This document shows, in pieces, positions 16,856 to 23,673 of a stretch of 44,634 nt of DNA. Both the position numbers and the translations under genes were made by a program. Source of the stretch: an uncultured Roseburia sp. Lineage in GTDB: Bacteria > Bacillota > Clostridia > Lachnospirales > Lachnospiraceae. A model generated the notes under the pieces. That model did not search any database, had not been told where the DNA came from, and saw nothing but the letters and a program-made list of their open reading frames with translations. The DNA lies in assembly GCA_947088675.1 (NCBI GenBank), contig CAMUHN010000019.1:1-44634 (forward strand). Direction: 5' to 3'. Each line of letters begins with the position of its first letter. Positions within the stretch are counted from its first letter, which is position 1.

Positions 16856-17347
16856 TTATACCTTATGTATGGAATGCCCATTATGACACGATTCATTTGG
16901 ACAGATTACATCGGAGTCCAGGATAATTGTAAACGGCCCGTCATTTAACAGTGATATTTTCATGTCGGCTCCAAAAATGCCGCTTTGTACCACCGAAATC
17001 TGTTTTTTGCAGCTGCTTATGATATAATGATATAATGCTTTTGCCGGTTCCGGTTTTGCGGCACGGATAAAGGAAGGACGGTTTCCTTTGCGGCAATCGG
17101 CATAAAGGGTAAACTGTGAAATAAGCAATAATTCGCCTGCAACATCGTTTAAAGAAAGGTTTGTTTTTCCCGCACTGTCTTCAAATATACGCAGGCCAAG
17201 CAGTTTTTTTATCATTTTGTCGGCAATTTCTGTGGTGTCGGTTTCTGTAATACCTATCAATACAAGAAATCCTTTCCGGATGCTTCCGGTTGTGATCTCG
17301 TCCACAGTACAGGATGCATGAGCGACGCGCTGGATTACAAATTTCAT
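16856..17347 (-). CDS. dtd: D-aminoacyl-tRNA deacylase
   Basis: Hydrolyses D-amino acids from mischarged tRNA. The 163-residue protein starts MKFVIQRV and contains the active-site loop [17 protein letters not shown], centred near residue 80. The second, cis-Pro motif (NxGPVT in most members) reads NDGPFTI here. The C-terminus is extended by about 15 residues rich in Cys, Asn and His beyond a usual length near 148. ATG at 17347 is preceded by AAAGGAG. It is a single-gene unit read from the promoter at 17384-17412. Confidence 0.92.
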   Translation of the reverse strand: MKFVIQRVAHASCTVDEITTGSIRKGFLVLIGITETDTTEIADKMIKKLLGLRIFEDSAGKTNLSLNDVAGELLLISQFTLYADCRKGNRPSFIRAAKPEPAKALYHYIISSCKKQISVVQSGIFGADMKISLLNDGPFTIILDSDVICPNESCHNGHSIHKV

Positions 17348-17383
17348 AGATTGGTCTCCTTTCTATAGGGATAGTGTTTTCAT

Positions 17384-17412
17384 ATTATATCATGTGCATT
17401 TTGCGTATGCAA
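17384..17412 (-). promoter_or_regulatory. Sigma-A promoter of dtd
   Basis: On the minus strand TTGCAT (17407-17412) and TATAAT (17384-17389) with a 17-base spacer, 37 bases before the dtd start. Confidence 0.75.
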
Positions 17413-17460
17413 GTCATTTGGACGAGTAAAGATTTGTGTTGCAGCGAAGATGGGACTTAA

Positions 17461-17511
17461 GGCTAATGCAATGGGCATCAGCCAGGATTTACTAAAATGG
17501 AGGTTTGTATG
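17461..17511 (+). promoter_or_regulatory. Leader hairpin and ribosome binding site of ttcA
   Basis: GGCTAATGC at 17461-17469 can pair with GCATCAGCC at 17475-17483, leaving one A-C mismatch and a short loop. Fourteen bases on, ATGGAGGTTTGTATG at 17497-17511 provides GGAGG five bases before the start. This 15-mer is one base from the same module before the Xer and RsfS genes (ATGGAGGTTAGTRTG). TTGCAGCGAAG at 17439-17449 resembles the left half of the hairpin of that module without its right arm. Confidence 0.5.
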
Positions 17512-18246
17512 GAACTGCAGCGATTGCTCAGTTATACGAGAAAAGCAGTTGACGATTATCAGTTAATCGAAGAAGGGGATCGCATTGCCGTTGGTATTTC
17601 CGGCGGAAAGGACTCTCTTACACTTTTGTATGCATTAAAAAATTTACAGCGTTTTTATCCGAAAAAGTTTTCACTGGCTGCCGTAACAGTCAGTCTGGGG
17701 TTTGAGGGGGTGGATTTTTTCCCAATTCAAACTCTGTGCGACAAGTTTGAGATTCCATATCATGTTGTATCTACGGATATCGGAAACATTATTTTTCATG
17801 AACGAAAAGAAACATCCCCCTGTTCTCTCTGTGCCAAAATGAGAAAAGGCGCATTGAATGAAGCCGTATTGAAGATGGGCTGCAATAAGGTTGCGTATGC
17901 GCATCACCGGGATGATATCATAGAAACGATGCTGCTCTCGCTGATCTATGAAGGCCGTTTTCACTCTTTTTCGCCAAAAACATATTTGGACAGGACATGC
18001 CTTACGGTAATCCGGCCTATGATGTATGTGCAGGAATCTGAGGTAATAGGATTTATGCACAAATATAATCTTCCGGTCGTAAAAAATCCATGTCCTGCAG
18101 ACGGATATACAAAACGTGAATATGCAAAAGCGCTGCTTTCTCAGATTAATCGTGAGAATCCGGATGCAAAAAAACGAATGTTTCACGCCATTTTAAACGG
18201 AAATATCCCGGGATGGCCAAAAAAAGCAGAAACTTTGTCCAGATGA
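17509..18246 (+). CDS. ttcA: tRNA 2-thiocytidine biosynthesis protein TtcA family
   Basis: PP-loop ATPase that thiolates cytidine 32 in certain tRNAs. Key elements are SGGKDSLTLLY near residue 30 (PP-loop), CSLCAKMRKGA (first two cysteines, CxxC), HHRDDIIETMLL and CPADGYTKRE with the third cysteine expected to hold an iron-sulphur cluster. The ATG at 17509 is preferred to the in-frame ATG at 17497 because the latter overlaps GGAGG. 245 residues, normal for the short Firmicutes form. Related TtcA-like proteins with other substrates exist, so the base modified is inferred. Confidence 0.88.
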   Translation: MELQRLLSYTRKAVDDYQLIEEGDRIAVGISGGKDSLTLLYALKNLQRFYPKKFSLAAVTVSLGFEGVDFFPIQTLCDKFEIPYHVVSTDIGNIIFHERKETSPCSLCAKMRKGALNEAVLKMGCNKVAYAHHRDDIIETMLLSLIYEGRFHSFSPKTYLDRTCLTVIRPMMYVQESEVIGFMHKYNLPVVKNPCPADGYTKREYAKALLSQINRENPDAKKRMFHAILNGNIPGWPKKAETLSR

Positions 18247-18253
18247 ATCGTGC

Positions 18254-18287
18254 GTCGCAGCGAAGCTGCGACATGGAGGTTAGTGTG
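18254..18287 (+). promoter_or_regulatory. Hairpin plus ribosome-binding-site module, copy 1
   Basis: GTCGCAGC at 18254-18261 pairs perfectly with GCTGCGAC at 18265-18272 around a GAA loop. ATGGAGGTTAGTGTG follows at once (18273-18287), with GGAGG at 18275-18279 and the GTG start at its end. The same 34-base unit precedes rsfS on the other strand at 24019-24052 with three differences, two of which are the outermost base pair (G-C here, A-T there), thus compensatory. It lies in the 38-base gap between ttcA and the recombinase gene. Confidence 0.8.
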
Positions 18288-19334
18288 AAAGAAAAAGCAT
18301 ATTATGAAAATGTAAACAAGAAAAATGAACTGCGTTTAAGAAAATTATTAGGTGAACTGCCTTCCTTTTGCAGGCAATATTTTATTGCTATGGAAGCGAC
18401 GACATCTTCGCGCACCAGAATTGCGTATGCCTACGATATCGGCTGTTTTTTTAATTATCTGCACACCGTAAATCCGGTCTGTCAGAAAATGGATGTGACC
18501 GACTTTCCGATTACGCTTTTAGAGCAGATTACGCCGATGGATATTGAAGAATATCTCTCCTATCTGAAATATTATGAGAAAAATGGTAAGGAACATACAA
18601 ACGACGAGCGCGGGTTGAAAAGAAAGCTCTCTTCTCTCCGTTCTTTTTACCACTATTATTATAAACATGAGCTGATTCAAAATGATCCTTCCGTGAAAGT
18701 TGATATTCCGAAAATACATGACAAAACGATTGTGCGCCTGGATGTGGATGAAGTGGCTGATCTTTTAGATGAAGTAGAATCCGGAGAAAGTCTGACCGCA
18801 CACCAGCAGAAATATCATGAGAAGACAAAAGTAAGGGATCTTGCGATGCTCACATTAATGCTTGGAACCGGGATTCGTGTCTCGGAATGTGTCGGACTTG
18901 ATCTGAATGATGTCGATTTTCGAAATAACGGGATTAAAGTACACCGCAAAGGCGGCGCAGAAGTTGTTGTTTACTTTGGAGACGAAGTGCGCGATGCACT
19001 GATGGAATACATGATCGAACGTCAGAAAATTACAGCGCATGACGGAAGTATCAATGCCCTCTTTCTGTCGATGCAAAACAAACGCATCAGTGTACGTTCC
19101 GTGGAAAATATAGTGAAAAAATATTCCTCGCTTGTGACCAGTTTAAAGCATATTACACCGCATAAATTAAGGAGCACCTACGGTACATCCCTCTATCGGG
19201 AGACAGGCGACATTTATCTGGTGGCAAGTGTGCTTGGACATAAAGATGTCAATACAACCCGAAAACATTATGCGGCGCTGGAAGACGATAAACGCCGCAG
19301 CGCCGCCAAATATGTGAAATTAAGGGAGCCCTGA
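18285..19334 (+). CDS. Xer-type tyrosine recombinase
   Basis: Site-specific recombinase of the phage-integrase fold. The 349-residue product has an N-terminal SAM-like core-binding domain (about 25-150) and a catalytic domain with the pentad Arg198 (GTGIRVSE), Lys222 (HRKGG), His293 and Arg296 (HKLRSTYG), His319 (LGHKDV) and nucleophile Tyr329 (KHYA). GTG at 18285 is preferred because GGAGG is five bases away; a longer frame would begin within ttcA. Size and location near lexA suggest a housekeeping Xer enzyme (XerC/XerS type), not a mobile-element integrase. No dif-like site was recognised nearby. Confidence 0.85.
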   Translation: MKEKAYYENVNKKNELRLRKLLGELPSFCRQYFIAMEATTSSRTRIAYAYDIGCFFNYLHTVNPVCQKMDVTDFPITLLEQITPMDIEEYLSYLKYYEKNGKEHTNDERGLKRKLSSLRSFYHYYYKHELIQNDPSVKVDIPKIHDKTIVRLDVDEVADLLDEVESGESLTAHQQKYHEKTKVRDLAMLTLMLGTGIRVSECVGLDLNDVDFRNNGIKVHRKGGAEVVVYFGDEVRDALMEYMIERQKITAHDGSINALFLSMQNKRISVRSVENIVKKYSSLVTSLKHITPHKLRSTYGTSLYRETGDIYLVASVLGHKDVNTTRKHYAALEDDKRRSAAKYVKLREP

Positions 19335-19371
19335 CATGAGATTGCGCACTCTCCTGCTTCTGTTTGAAAGG

Positions 19372-20094
19372 TCAGGCAAGATGCAGATCTTCTATTTTCT
19401 CCCGAATACGATCTCTGACAAGCGCAGCGATCTCCTGCGTCTTCAGAGATCCGTATTCTTCAAATAATACCGGTTTTAAATAGTGAACCTGCGTTGTGAC
19501 AGGGCCGAGGCAAAAGATGCTGTTAAAAACCTTATAGGAATCTACCAATGCTACCGGTACAATCGGCGCCTTGCTCTTTAAGGCAATCTTAAAACTGCCT
19601 GCTTTAAAATCGCAGACACGGTTTCTGTTGTTAAAATCATAGCCTCCTTCCGGAAACAGAATATAGCGTTTTCCGTTTTTTACTTCTTCTGCCACTTCAT
19701 TGATGATGGAAAGCGCCTGGCGCACATCCTTTTTGTCAAGACGCTTCCCGCCGAGCAGGTCGATAAATTCCTTGACCAAAATGGTATTGGATTTCGCTTT
19801 ATCCATAACAAGAGAACATGGCGAATTATGGGTATGAATGATACCAAGCGCATCATACTTTCCCTGATGATTCGGATACATCATATAACCGCCCTCTTTT
19901 GGTAAATTTTCTGTCCCAAATGCTTTGGTACGGATCCCGCCGGACAGTTTCATCAGATTGATCACGTGCTGCGCAAGCAGATAACGATCCTGATCGGAAT
20001 ACCGTTCCGGATGGTCTGCCTCTCTGCGCATCTTTGGCAAAATATAAGGTGCACGGAACAAATTCATAAGAATGACATAAATAAACTTCAACAT
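19372..20094 (-). CDS. 1-acyl-glycerol-3-phosphate acyltransferase, PlsC family
   Basis: Membrane acyltransferase of phospholipid synthesis. The HX4D motif is in NHQGKYD, with the catalytic His and Asp intact, and the acceptor-binding motif reads FPEGGYDF where many relatives have FPEGTRS. IVPVALVDSYKV is the fourth family block. The ATG at 20094 is chosen for GGAAG seven bases upstream; a longer frame to 20145 has no ribosome site. 240 residues. Converges with the recombinase gene with 37 bases between stops, and has its own promoter. Confidence 0.87.
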   Translation of the reverse strand: MLKFIYVILMNLFRAPYILPKMRREADHPERYSDQDRYLLAQHVINLMKLSGGIRTKAFGTENLPKEGGYMMYPNHQGKYDALGIIHTHNSPCSLVMDKAKSNTILVKEFIDLLGGKRLDKKDVRQALSIINEVAEEVKNGKRYILFPEGGYDFNNRNRVCDFKAGSFKIALKSKAPIVPVALVDSYKVFNSIFCLGPVTTQVHYLKPVLFEEYGSLKTQEIAALVRDRIREKIEDLHLA

Positions 20095-20222
20095 AATAAT
20101 CTTCCATTCTGAAGTAAAATAATTTGCACACTGCTGGAAAAACATCTGTTCAAAATGCAGTTCCCGTAATTCTTAAAAAATAACAAACAAATTCTAAATA
20201 TACTGTTAATTCTTACTTCATT

Positions 20223-20251
20223 ATTATATATGCCAGCGGCAAAAATAACAA
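20223..20251 (-). promoter_or_regulatory. Sigma-A promoter of the PlsC-type gene
   Basis: On the minus strand TTGTTA (20246-20251) and TATAAT (20223-20228) are 17 bases apart. The transcript would have a leader of about 120 bases, AT-rich, in which no stable fold was recognised. Confidence 0.7.
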
Positions 20252-20318
20252 CTGGAAATTGTTGAATATTATAAATTTAAATCCTCTGCCCGAACCATAT
20301 TCTCACGGAATGCGCAGT

Positions 20319-20795
20319 TTATGGCATTCCTGACCCGTGAATAGTAATATCCTTTGCCATACATAATGATTCTGGCATATTCACATACGGGCCATAATTA
20401 GGAATTACTTTAAAACCTGATTTCTTATATACAGCACAGGATTCGGCCAATAACTCCCCTGTTTCAAGAATCATTCTTTTATATCCCAGTTCCGCAGCCC
20501 ATTCTGTCAGAAAGAAGACGAGTTTGCTTCCAATCCCCCGCCCCTGATATTCGGTATGCACAAATACTCTCTTTAATTCGGCAGTTACATCGTTATACTC
20601 TCTTATCGCGCCCCCGCCAACCGCTTTATCATCTTCATAAACAACAATTGCGTGCTGTATTTCGTCAAGCCGGTTGAATTGCTTATATTTCTCTCTTTTT
20701 ATCTTTTTCCCGACACGTCTGTCCAATTCCAGATCAAGAAGTCTGCAATTTTCGATAAAATCTTTATTCTTACCGTCTGTTCTGTTAAAATCCAT
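20319..20795 (-). CDS. GNAT family N-acetyltransferase
   Basis: Acetyl-CoA-dependent N-acetyltransferase of unknown substrate. The 158-residue protein has the acetyl-CoA loop YQGRGIGSKLV near residue 92, preceded by strand ELKRVFVHTEY and followed by LILETG-like MILETGELL and YKKSGFKVIPNYGPY, the pattern of small stand-alone GNAT enzymes. GAGAGG precedes the ATG with 8-base spacing. A GGAATGC/GCATTCC stem overlaps the stop codon on the transcript but has no T-run after it. Own promoter at 20846-20874. Confidence 0.88.
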   Translation of the reverse strand: MDFNRTDGKNKDFIENCRLLDLELDRRVGKKIKREKYKQFNRLDEIQHAIVVYEDDKAVGGGAIREYNDVTAELKRVFVHTEYQGRGIGSKLVFFLTEWAAELGYKRMILETGELLAESCAVYKKSGFKVIPNYGPYVNMPESLCMAKDITIHGSGMP

Positions 20796-20845
20796 TAAAG
20801 TTACCTCTCATATTTTGAAATGTTTTGGTGTAATGGTTCTTTATC

Positions 20846-20874
20846 ATTATATATGAGAGCAGACTATATTTCAA
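20846..20874 (-). promoter_or_regulatory. Sigma-A promoter of the GNAT gene
   Basis: On the minus strand TTGAAA (20869-20874) and TATAAT (20846-20851) with a 17-base spacer, about 50 bases before the start codon. Confidence 0.75.
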
Positions 20875-20908
20875 TTACTTTCGGGCCTGTCCGGGCAATA
20901 ACGCTCTT

Positions 20909-21295
20909 TCAATAATACTGATCCGAATAATACGGTATTGTGATATACTGTCCATAGCGGATCTGATCATCGGTGAGACGATTGATTTCACGTACCTCTC
21001 TGATGTATGCATTAAGATCGGTATAGTCGTCCGTGATGTAAGTTCTGGCAATCTTCCAGAGAGAATCTCCTTTCTCCACCTGAATCGTCGTATAATATTT
21101 ATAGGAATGAGCCTCTGCCGCTTTTGTATGCATGCGTTCCGACAAAAAGATACGAAAAGCGATCAGAAAAAAGACGGCCAGAATAATGAAACAGATTAAA
21201 AATTTTTTCTGAATTTTTGCCGGGGTTCCGCTTTTTTTATCAGCTGCACCAATTCTTACAAAAGGTTTTCCCAAATAAAGAAATCCGCCTGTCAT
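20909..21295 (-). CDS. YneA-like membrane-anchored LysM protein, probable SOS division inhibitor
   Basis: 128 residues: a cytoplasmic lysine-rich start, one membrane segment at about 31-50, and a LysM domain at about 72-122 (IQVEKGDSLWKIARTYI to YGQYITIPY). In Bacillus, YneA is a short membrane LysM protein encoded next to lexA, induced by DNA damage, that delays division. Here the gene is divergent from lexA across a region with several LexA-type boxes, which supports the same role. The start ATG at 21295 has GGAGG upstream. Sequence similarity to YneA is inferred from architecture and place, not from alignment. Confidence 0.8.
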   Translation of the reverse strand: MTGGFLYLGKPFVRIGAADKKSGTPAKIQKKFLICFIILAVFFLIAFRIFLSERMHTKAAEAHSYKYYTTIQVEKGDSLWKIARTYITDDYTDLNAYIREVREINRLTDDQIRYGQYITIPYYSDQYY

Positions 21296-21337
21296 AGTAA
21301 TCCTCCGTTCTTACGCAACCCGTAAATTTGAGTTTAA

Positions 21338-21390
21338 ATGTAAATTCGCTTTGAAAATATTTTTGATAAGATTTCTCTGCAACAGGTACA
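21338..21390 (-). promoter_or_regulatory. Candidate promoter region of the yneA-like gene
   Basis: On the minus strand TTGCAG followed 17 bases later by TATTTT, and an overlapping TTGTAC with TATCAA at 17 bases, both just downstream of the LexA boxes at 21389-21414. Which one is used cannot be decided from sequence. Confidence 0.35.
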
Positions 21391-21479
21391 AACATTCGTT
21401 TTGAACAGATGTTCTCTCCTGATAAAAACAGAATAACATCCAAACGCGTGTTTGTCAATAAAATTTCGAACAAATTTTC
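21389..21479. promoter_or_regulatory. Cluster of LexA-type operators between yneA-like gene and lexA
   Basis: GAACAGATGTTC at 21403-21414 is a perfect GAAC-N4-GTTC box of the Gram-positive LexA type. Neighbours with the core AAC-N4-GTT are AAACATTCGTTT (21389-21400) and AAACGCGTGTTT (21442-21453), both symmetric, and GAACAAATTTTC (21468-21479), one base from the consensus. A still weaker GAATATATGTTT at 21481-21492 abuts the lexA -35. This layout would let LexA repress both divergent genes. Confidence 0.75.
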
Positions 21480-21490
21480 GGAATATATGT

Positions 21491-21519
21491 TTGATTTTTA
21501 GAAACAGTTGTGTTATACT
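21491..21519 (+). promoter_or_regulatory. Promoter of lexA
   Basis: TTGATT at 21491-21496 and TATACT at 21514-21519 with a 17-base spacer, 31 bases before the ATG. The LexA-type boxes end just upstream, consistent with autorepression. Confidence 0.75.
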
Positions 21520-21550
21520 GAAAAAAACGGACAATCAGGAGGTATTGTGT

Positions 21551-22168
21551 ATGTCGCAAGGGAAACTGAGCGCGAAACAGCGCGAGATTTTAGAATATAT
21601 CAAAAAGGAAATTCTAAACAAAGGATATCCGCCCGCTGTCAGGGAGATCTGCGAGGCAGTCGGCTTAAAATCAACTTCCTCTGTACACGCTCATCTTGAA
21701 ACTCTGGAGAAAAACGGTTATATCCGCAAAGATCCGACTAAGCCGCGTGCCATAGAGGTTATTGACGATACATTTAACTTAACGCGCCGTGAGATGGTCA
21801 ACGTTCCTGTGATCGGCCGCGTAGCCGCAGGAGAGCCGCTTCTGGCCGTTGAAAACGTAGAAAATTATTTTCCGATTCCGGTAGAAATGATGCCGAATGC
21901 GGAAGCCTTTATGTTAAATGTTAAGGGAGAAAGCATGATAAACGCCGGTATTTTAGACGGCGACCAGATTCTTGTTCAAAAGCAGTCCGATGCGCAAAAC
22001 GGTGATATTGTGGTTGCGCTTGTAGAGGATTCTGCAACGGTAAAAACATTCTATAAAGAAGACGGGTATTACCGACTGCAGCCGGAGAATGACACAATGG
22101 ATCCTATTATTGTAAAAAACTGCGAAATCCTTGGCAAAGTATTTGGCGTCTTTCGTTTTTTTCATTGA
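21551..22168 (+). CDS. lexA: SOS repressor LexA
   Basis: Represses DNA-damage genes until RecA-stimulated self-cleavage. 205 residues. The winged-helix domain spans about 1-70 (PPAVREICEAVGLKSTSSVHAHLETL contains the recognition helix; only a fragment is quoted by name). The cleavage bond is Ala93-Gly94 in VAAGEP, and the catalytic dyad is Ser128 (GESMI) and Lys165 (TVKTF), all matching the Bacillus protein. AGGAGG at 21537-21542 lies 8 bases before ATG 21551; a longer frame to 21452 would run through the promoter. Likely autoregulated through the boxes upstream. Confidence 0.97.
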   Translation: MSQGKLSAKQREILEYIKKEILNKGYPPAVREICEAVGLKSTSSVHAHLETLEKNGYIRKDPTKPRAIEVIDDTFNLTRREMVNVPVIGRVAAGEPLLAVENVENYFPIPVEMMPNAEAFMLNVKGESMINAGILDGDQILVQKQSDAQNGDIVVALVEDSATVKTFYKEDGYYRLQPENDTMDPIIVKNCEILGKVFGVFRFFH

Positions 22169-22190
22169 AAGGAACAGAGACGAGAACAAA

Positions 22191-22399
22191 GCGGACAAGT
22201 CCGCATCAACGCCCAGGTCAGCAATGCTGACTTTTCCCTCAATCATGAGGGATCTGGACGATTTGCCGCGCGCGAGCAGTATGCGGCAGCATGATCTTCT
22301 GCTCTGCGAGCTGCGCATCCTCCCGGAGGGTTTTTATCTTATAGGAAAGTCTGTACTTTCAAACGCTAATGCAACAAGGTCTTTCCTATAAGATAAAAA
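22191..22399. repeat. Multi-hairpin non-coding element downstream of lexA
   Basis: This stretch folds into a series of stems. Stem 1 is GCGGA/TCCGC (22191-22204). A three-way junction is closed by CGCCCAG (22210-22216) with CTGGACG (22254-22260), one C-A mismatch, and encloses GTCAGC/GCTGAC (22217-22231) and TCCCTCA/TGAGGGA (22235-22252). GCCGC/GCGGC (22265-22287) and GCTC/GAGC (22301-22311) follow. The last part is a perfect 19-base inverted repeat, 22331-22349 with 22381-22399, around a 31-base loop. I recall near-identical stretches in other Lachnospiraceae genomes, unverified, which would make it a dispersed structured element. An open frame through it is considered accidental. It fills the lexA 3' gap, 22169-22500. 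Confidence 0.65.
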
Positions 22400-22443
22400 A
22401 CAAAGCCAAAAGACTTGCATTCAGCAAAACTTTTGACTTTGTT
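22390..22443 (-). terminator. Intrinsic terminator of the secreted-protein operon
   Basis: Read on the minus strand, AACAAAGTCAAAAG (22443-22430) pairs with CTTTTGGCTTTGTT (22412-22399) as 14 pairs including one G-U, and a run of T follows. It lies 58 bases after the stop of the gene at 22501. On the plus strand the same stem has a C-A mismatch and a broken T-run. A further ATCTGTT/AACAGAT stem is at 22453-22472. Confidence 0.75.
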
Positions 22444-22500
22444 CTTTCCGTTATCTGTTTTTAACAACAGATTACATCTGTGCAGTAGACAGAAATCAAT

Positions 22501-22818
22501 TTACTCTTCGATAAAAGTACTGGAAGTATCAAAAACCATATTGTCATAATCAATCGGAAAACTCTGTGCTTCTTCATTCCATTGTCCGTTATTTTCCAGG
22601 ATAATACTTTTTCTTTCCTCGTACGTAGCCGAGTCGTCAAAAAACGTCGGTTCACACTTCTCGTTAAAAACACGGTGTGATTCTGTATTCATTTTATCAG
22701 AATTGATTTGTATATCAGATTTCACAGAATCAGCATTGGTGTGATTGGAAACGAACGCTGTCAGATACAGTGCCAGCATAAAACAACTTATGATTATGAT
22801 TGAAGTTTTCTTTTTCAT
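22501..22818 (-). CDS. Small secreted or membrane-anchored protein, unknown function
   Basis: 105 residues beginning MKKKTSIIII, a clear signal peptide or N-terminal anchor to about residue 25 (ending near AFVSNHTNA). The remainder is hydrophilic and acidic with no motif recognised. TAAAGGAG stands 4-5 bases before the ATG. It follows the gene at 22828 with 9 bases between, so the two are co-transcribed and probably work together outside the membrane. The pair is visibly more AT-rich than its neighbours, which hints at acquisition. Confidence 0.75.
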   Translation of the reverse strand: MKKKTSIIIISCFMLALYLTAFVSNHTNADSVKSDIQINSDKMNTESHRVFNEKCEPTFFDDSATYEERKSIILENNGQWNEEAQSFPIDYDNMVFDTSSTFIEE

Positions 22819-22827
22819 AGATCTCCT

Positions 22828-23334
22828 TTATAAACTATAACTTCCACTATATGTTATGGTATTAGATGACAAATTGGCGATACCTATGGAGTACAGACCT
22901 CCATTAAAATTATTTCCAAGATTAATGGTTCCATTCCATCCGTTTGTAGTTTCTGTATTCGTCAAATACTTATACGTATTTGTTGATCTGTTATATAAAA
23001 TAATATAACTCTTACCGGTTTTGCTTTGGGATACATTGATTTGAATACTGATTCCAGAAGATAATGTATACTGATTATCTCCAACAGTGTATCTTCCTGC
23101 ATTAATAGTCCAATTTATATTAGAAGTATATCTTGGTTTTATAGTTGGTTCTGGGTTCGTGTCTGAATATGGAGTATAGTATGCACAAATATCTCCATTT
23201 TCATCTGTCAAGGCGATCGTTTCATTTTTAATATACTCCTGTGCTTTTACTTCGTATATATTTGAAATAATCAAAATCGTTCCTGCCAATAACAAAGTGA
23301 TACTTTTTTTTAGAAAAGAATTCAGTTTTTTCAA
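22828..23334 (-). CDS. Secreted small beta-rich protein, unknown function
   Basis: A TTG start at 23334 is proposed: AAGGTGG lies 8 bases upstream, whereas the in-frame GTG at 23346 overlaps that site. The 168-residue product has a Lys-rich start and a signal peptide ending near VKA-QEY. After a proline- and threonine-containing linker, the last 100 residues are strand-like with many Asn, Thr, Ser, Tyr and Gly (YTVGDNQYTLSSGISIQI, NGWNGTINLGNNFNGG), suggesting a small beta-sandwich. No family recognised. First gene of a two-gene operon driven by the promoter at 23536-23564 and preceded by a structured leader. Confidence 0.75.
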   Translation of the reverse strand: MKKLNSFLKKSITLLLAGTILIISNIYEVKAQEYIKNETIALTDENGDICAYYTPYSDTNPEPTIKPRYTSNINWTINAGRYTVGDNQYTLSSGISIQINVSQSKTGKSYIILYNRSTNTYKYLTNTETTNGWNGTINLGNNFNGGLYSIGIANLSSNTITYSGSYSL

Positions 23335-23361
23335 AATAATTTCCACCTTTCCATTTTAATG

Positions 23362-23484
23362 AAAGACTATAGAAAATCGAGTCTTTGTATCTTTTAATCA
23401 ATAACTATTCTGTAAAATAAATTTATTTTACAGGAAACTAAATATTCTGTAAAATGTTTATGTTGACATTGGAATCACCCCTTT
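23362..23484 (-). promoter_or_regulatory. Structured leader of the secreted-protein operon
   Basis: Transcript order on the minus strand: a strong Shine-Dalgarno AAAGGGGTGA (23484-23475), then ATG TCA ACA TAA (23469-23458), a three-codon frame. Next come segment 1 ATTTTACAG (23455-23447 region), segment 2 CTGTAAAAT and segment 3 ATTTTACAG. Segment 2 can pair with segment 1 (9 pairs, 13-base loop) or with segment 3 as part of a perfect 24-base palindrome at 23410-23433. The two folds exclude each other. An AAAGACT/AGTCTTT stem (23362-23386) follows before the ribosome site. As DNA, the palindrome could instead be an operator. The rest of the 23335-23673 gap holds the promoter and the rsfS terminator. 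Confidence 0.55.
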
Positions 23485-23535
23485 CATTAAGTATGTAATG
23501 TTATAAATTCAAATTACAGGTATAATTATATTAAT

Positions 23536-23564
23536 AATATATATCTTGGATATTTAATTGTCAA
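23536..23564 (-). promoter_or_regulatory. Strong sigma-A promoter of the secreted-protein operon
   Basis: On the minus strand a consensus TTGACA (23559-23564) and TATATT (23536-23541) with a 17-base spacer. Start of transcription near 23529 would give an untranslated leader of roughly 190 bases. Confidence 0.75.
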
Positions 23565-23601
23565 TACAAAATATACAACTGGATTATAAACTCTCCAATA
23601 T

Positions 23602-23656
23602 AAAAAAAAGATCCCCGCACGAAACAACATCGTGTCGTATCCTGCAGCGATCCTTT
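23602..23656 (-). terminator. Probable terminator after rsfS
   Basis: Read on the minus strand, a stem ACACGA/TCGTGC-like core with flanking GGATC and GGGATC arms ends in a run of eight T at 23609-23602. The stem is imperfect, but the position, 18 bases past the rsfS stop, and the T-run support termination of the long minus-strand ribosome-assembly group. Confidence 0.6.
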
Positions 23657-23673
23657 TTGAGTTTGTAAGAAGT

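Noticed and set aside
16745-16948. Plus-strand open frame of 67 codons
   Set aside because: Overlaps the 3' end of dtd on the opposite strand, has no ribosome site and no recognisable protein features.
18285-19334. Recombinase gene as a mobile-element integrase with attachment sites
   Set aside because: No flanking direct repeats, no cargo genes and housekeeping neighbours on both sides; a chromosomal Xer role fits better.
20809-20860. CTCTCATAT/ATATGAGAG inverted repeat before the GNAT gene, possibly hiding the ribosome site
   Set aside because: One arm lies within the promoter spacer and is not transcribed, so it cannot pair in the mRNA.
22131-22391. Open frame of 86 codons running from the lexA end into the gap
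   Set aside because: No ribosome binding site, begins inside lexA, odd composition, and the same bases form consecutive stems including a 19-base inverted repeat; better explained as a structured non-coding element.
23458-23469. Three-codon frame ATG TCA ACA TAA as a gene
   Set aside because: Too short to be annotated as a gene despite the strong Shine-Dalgarno sequence; kept as a leader feature, or possibly the remains of a deleted gene start.
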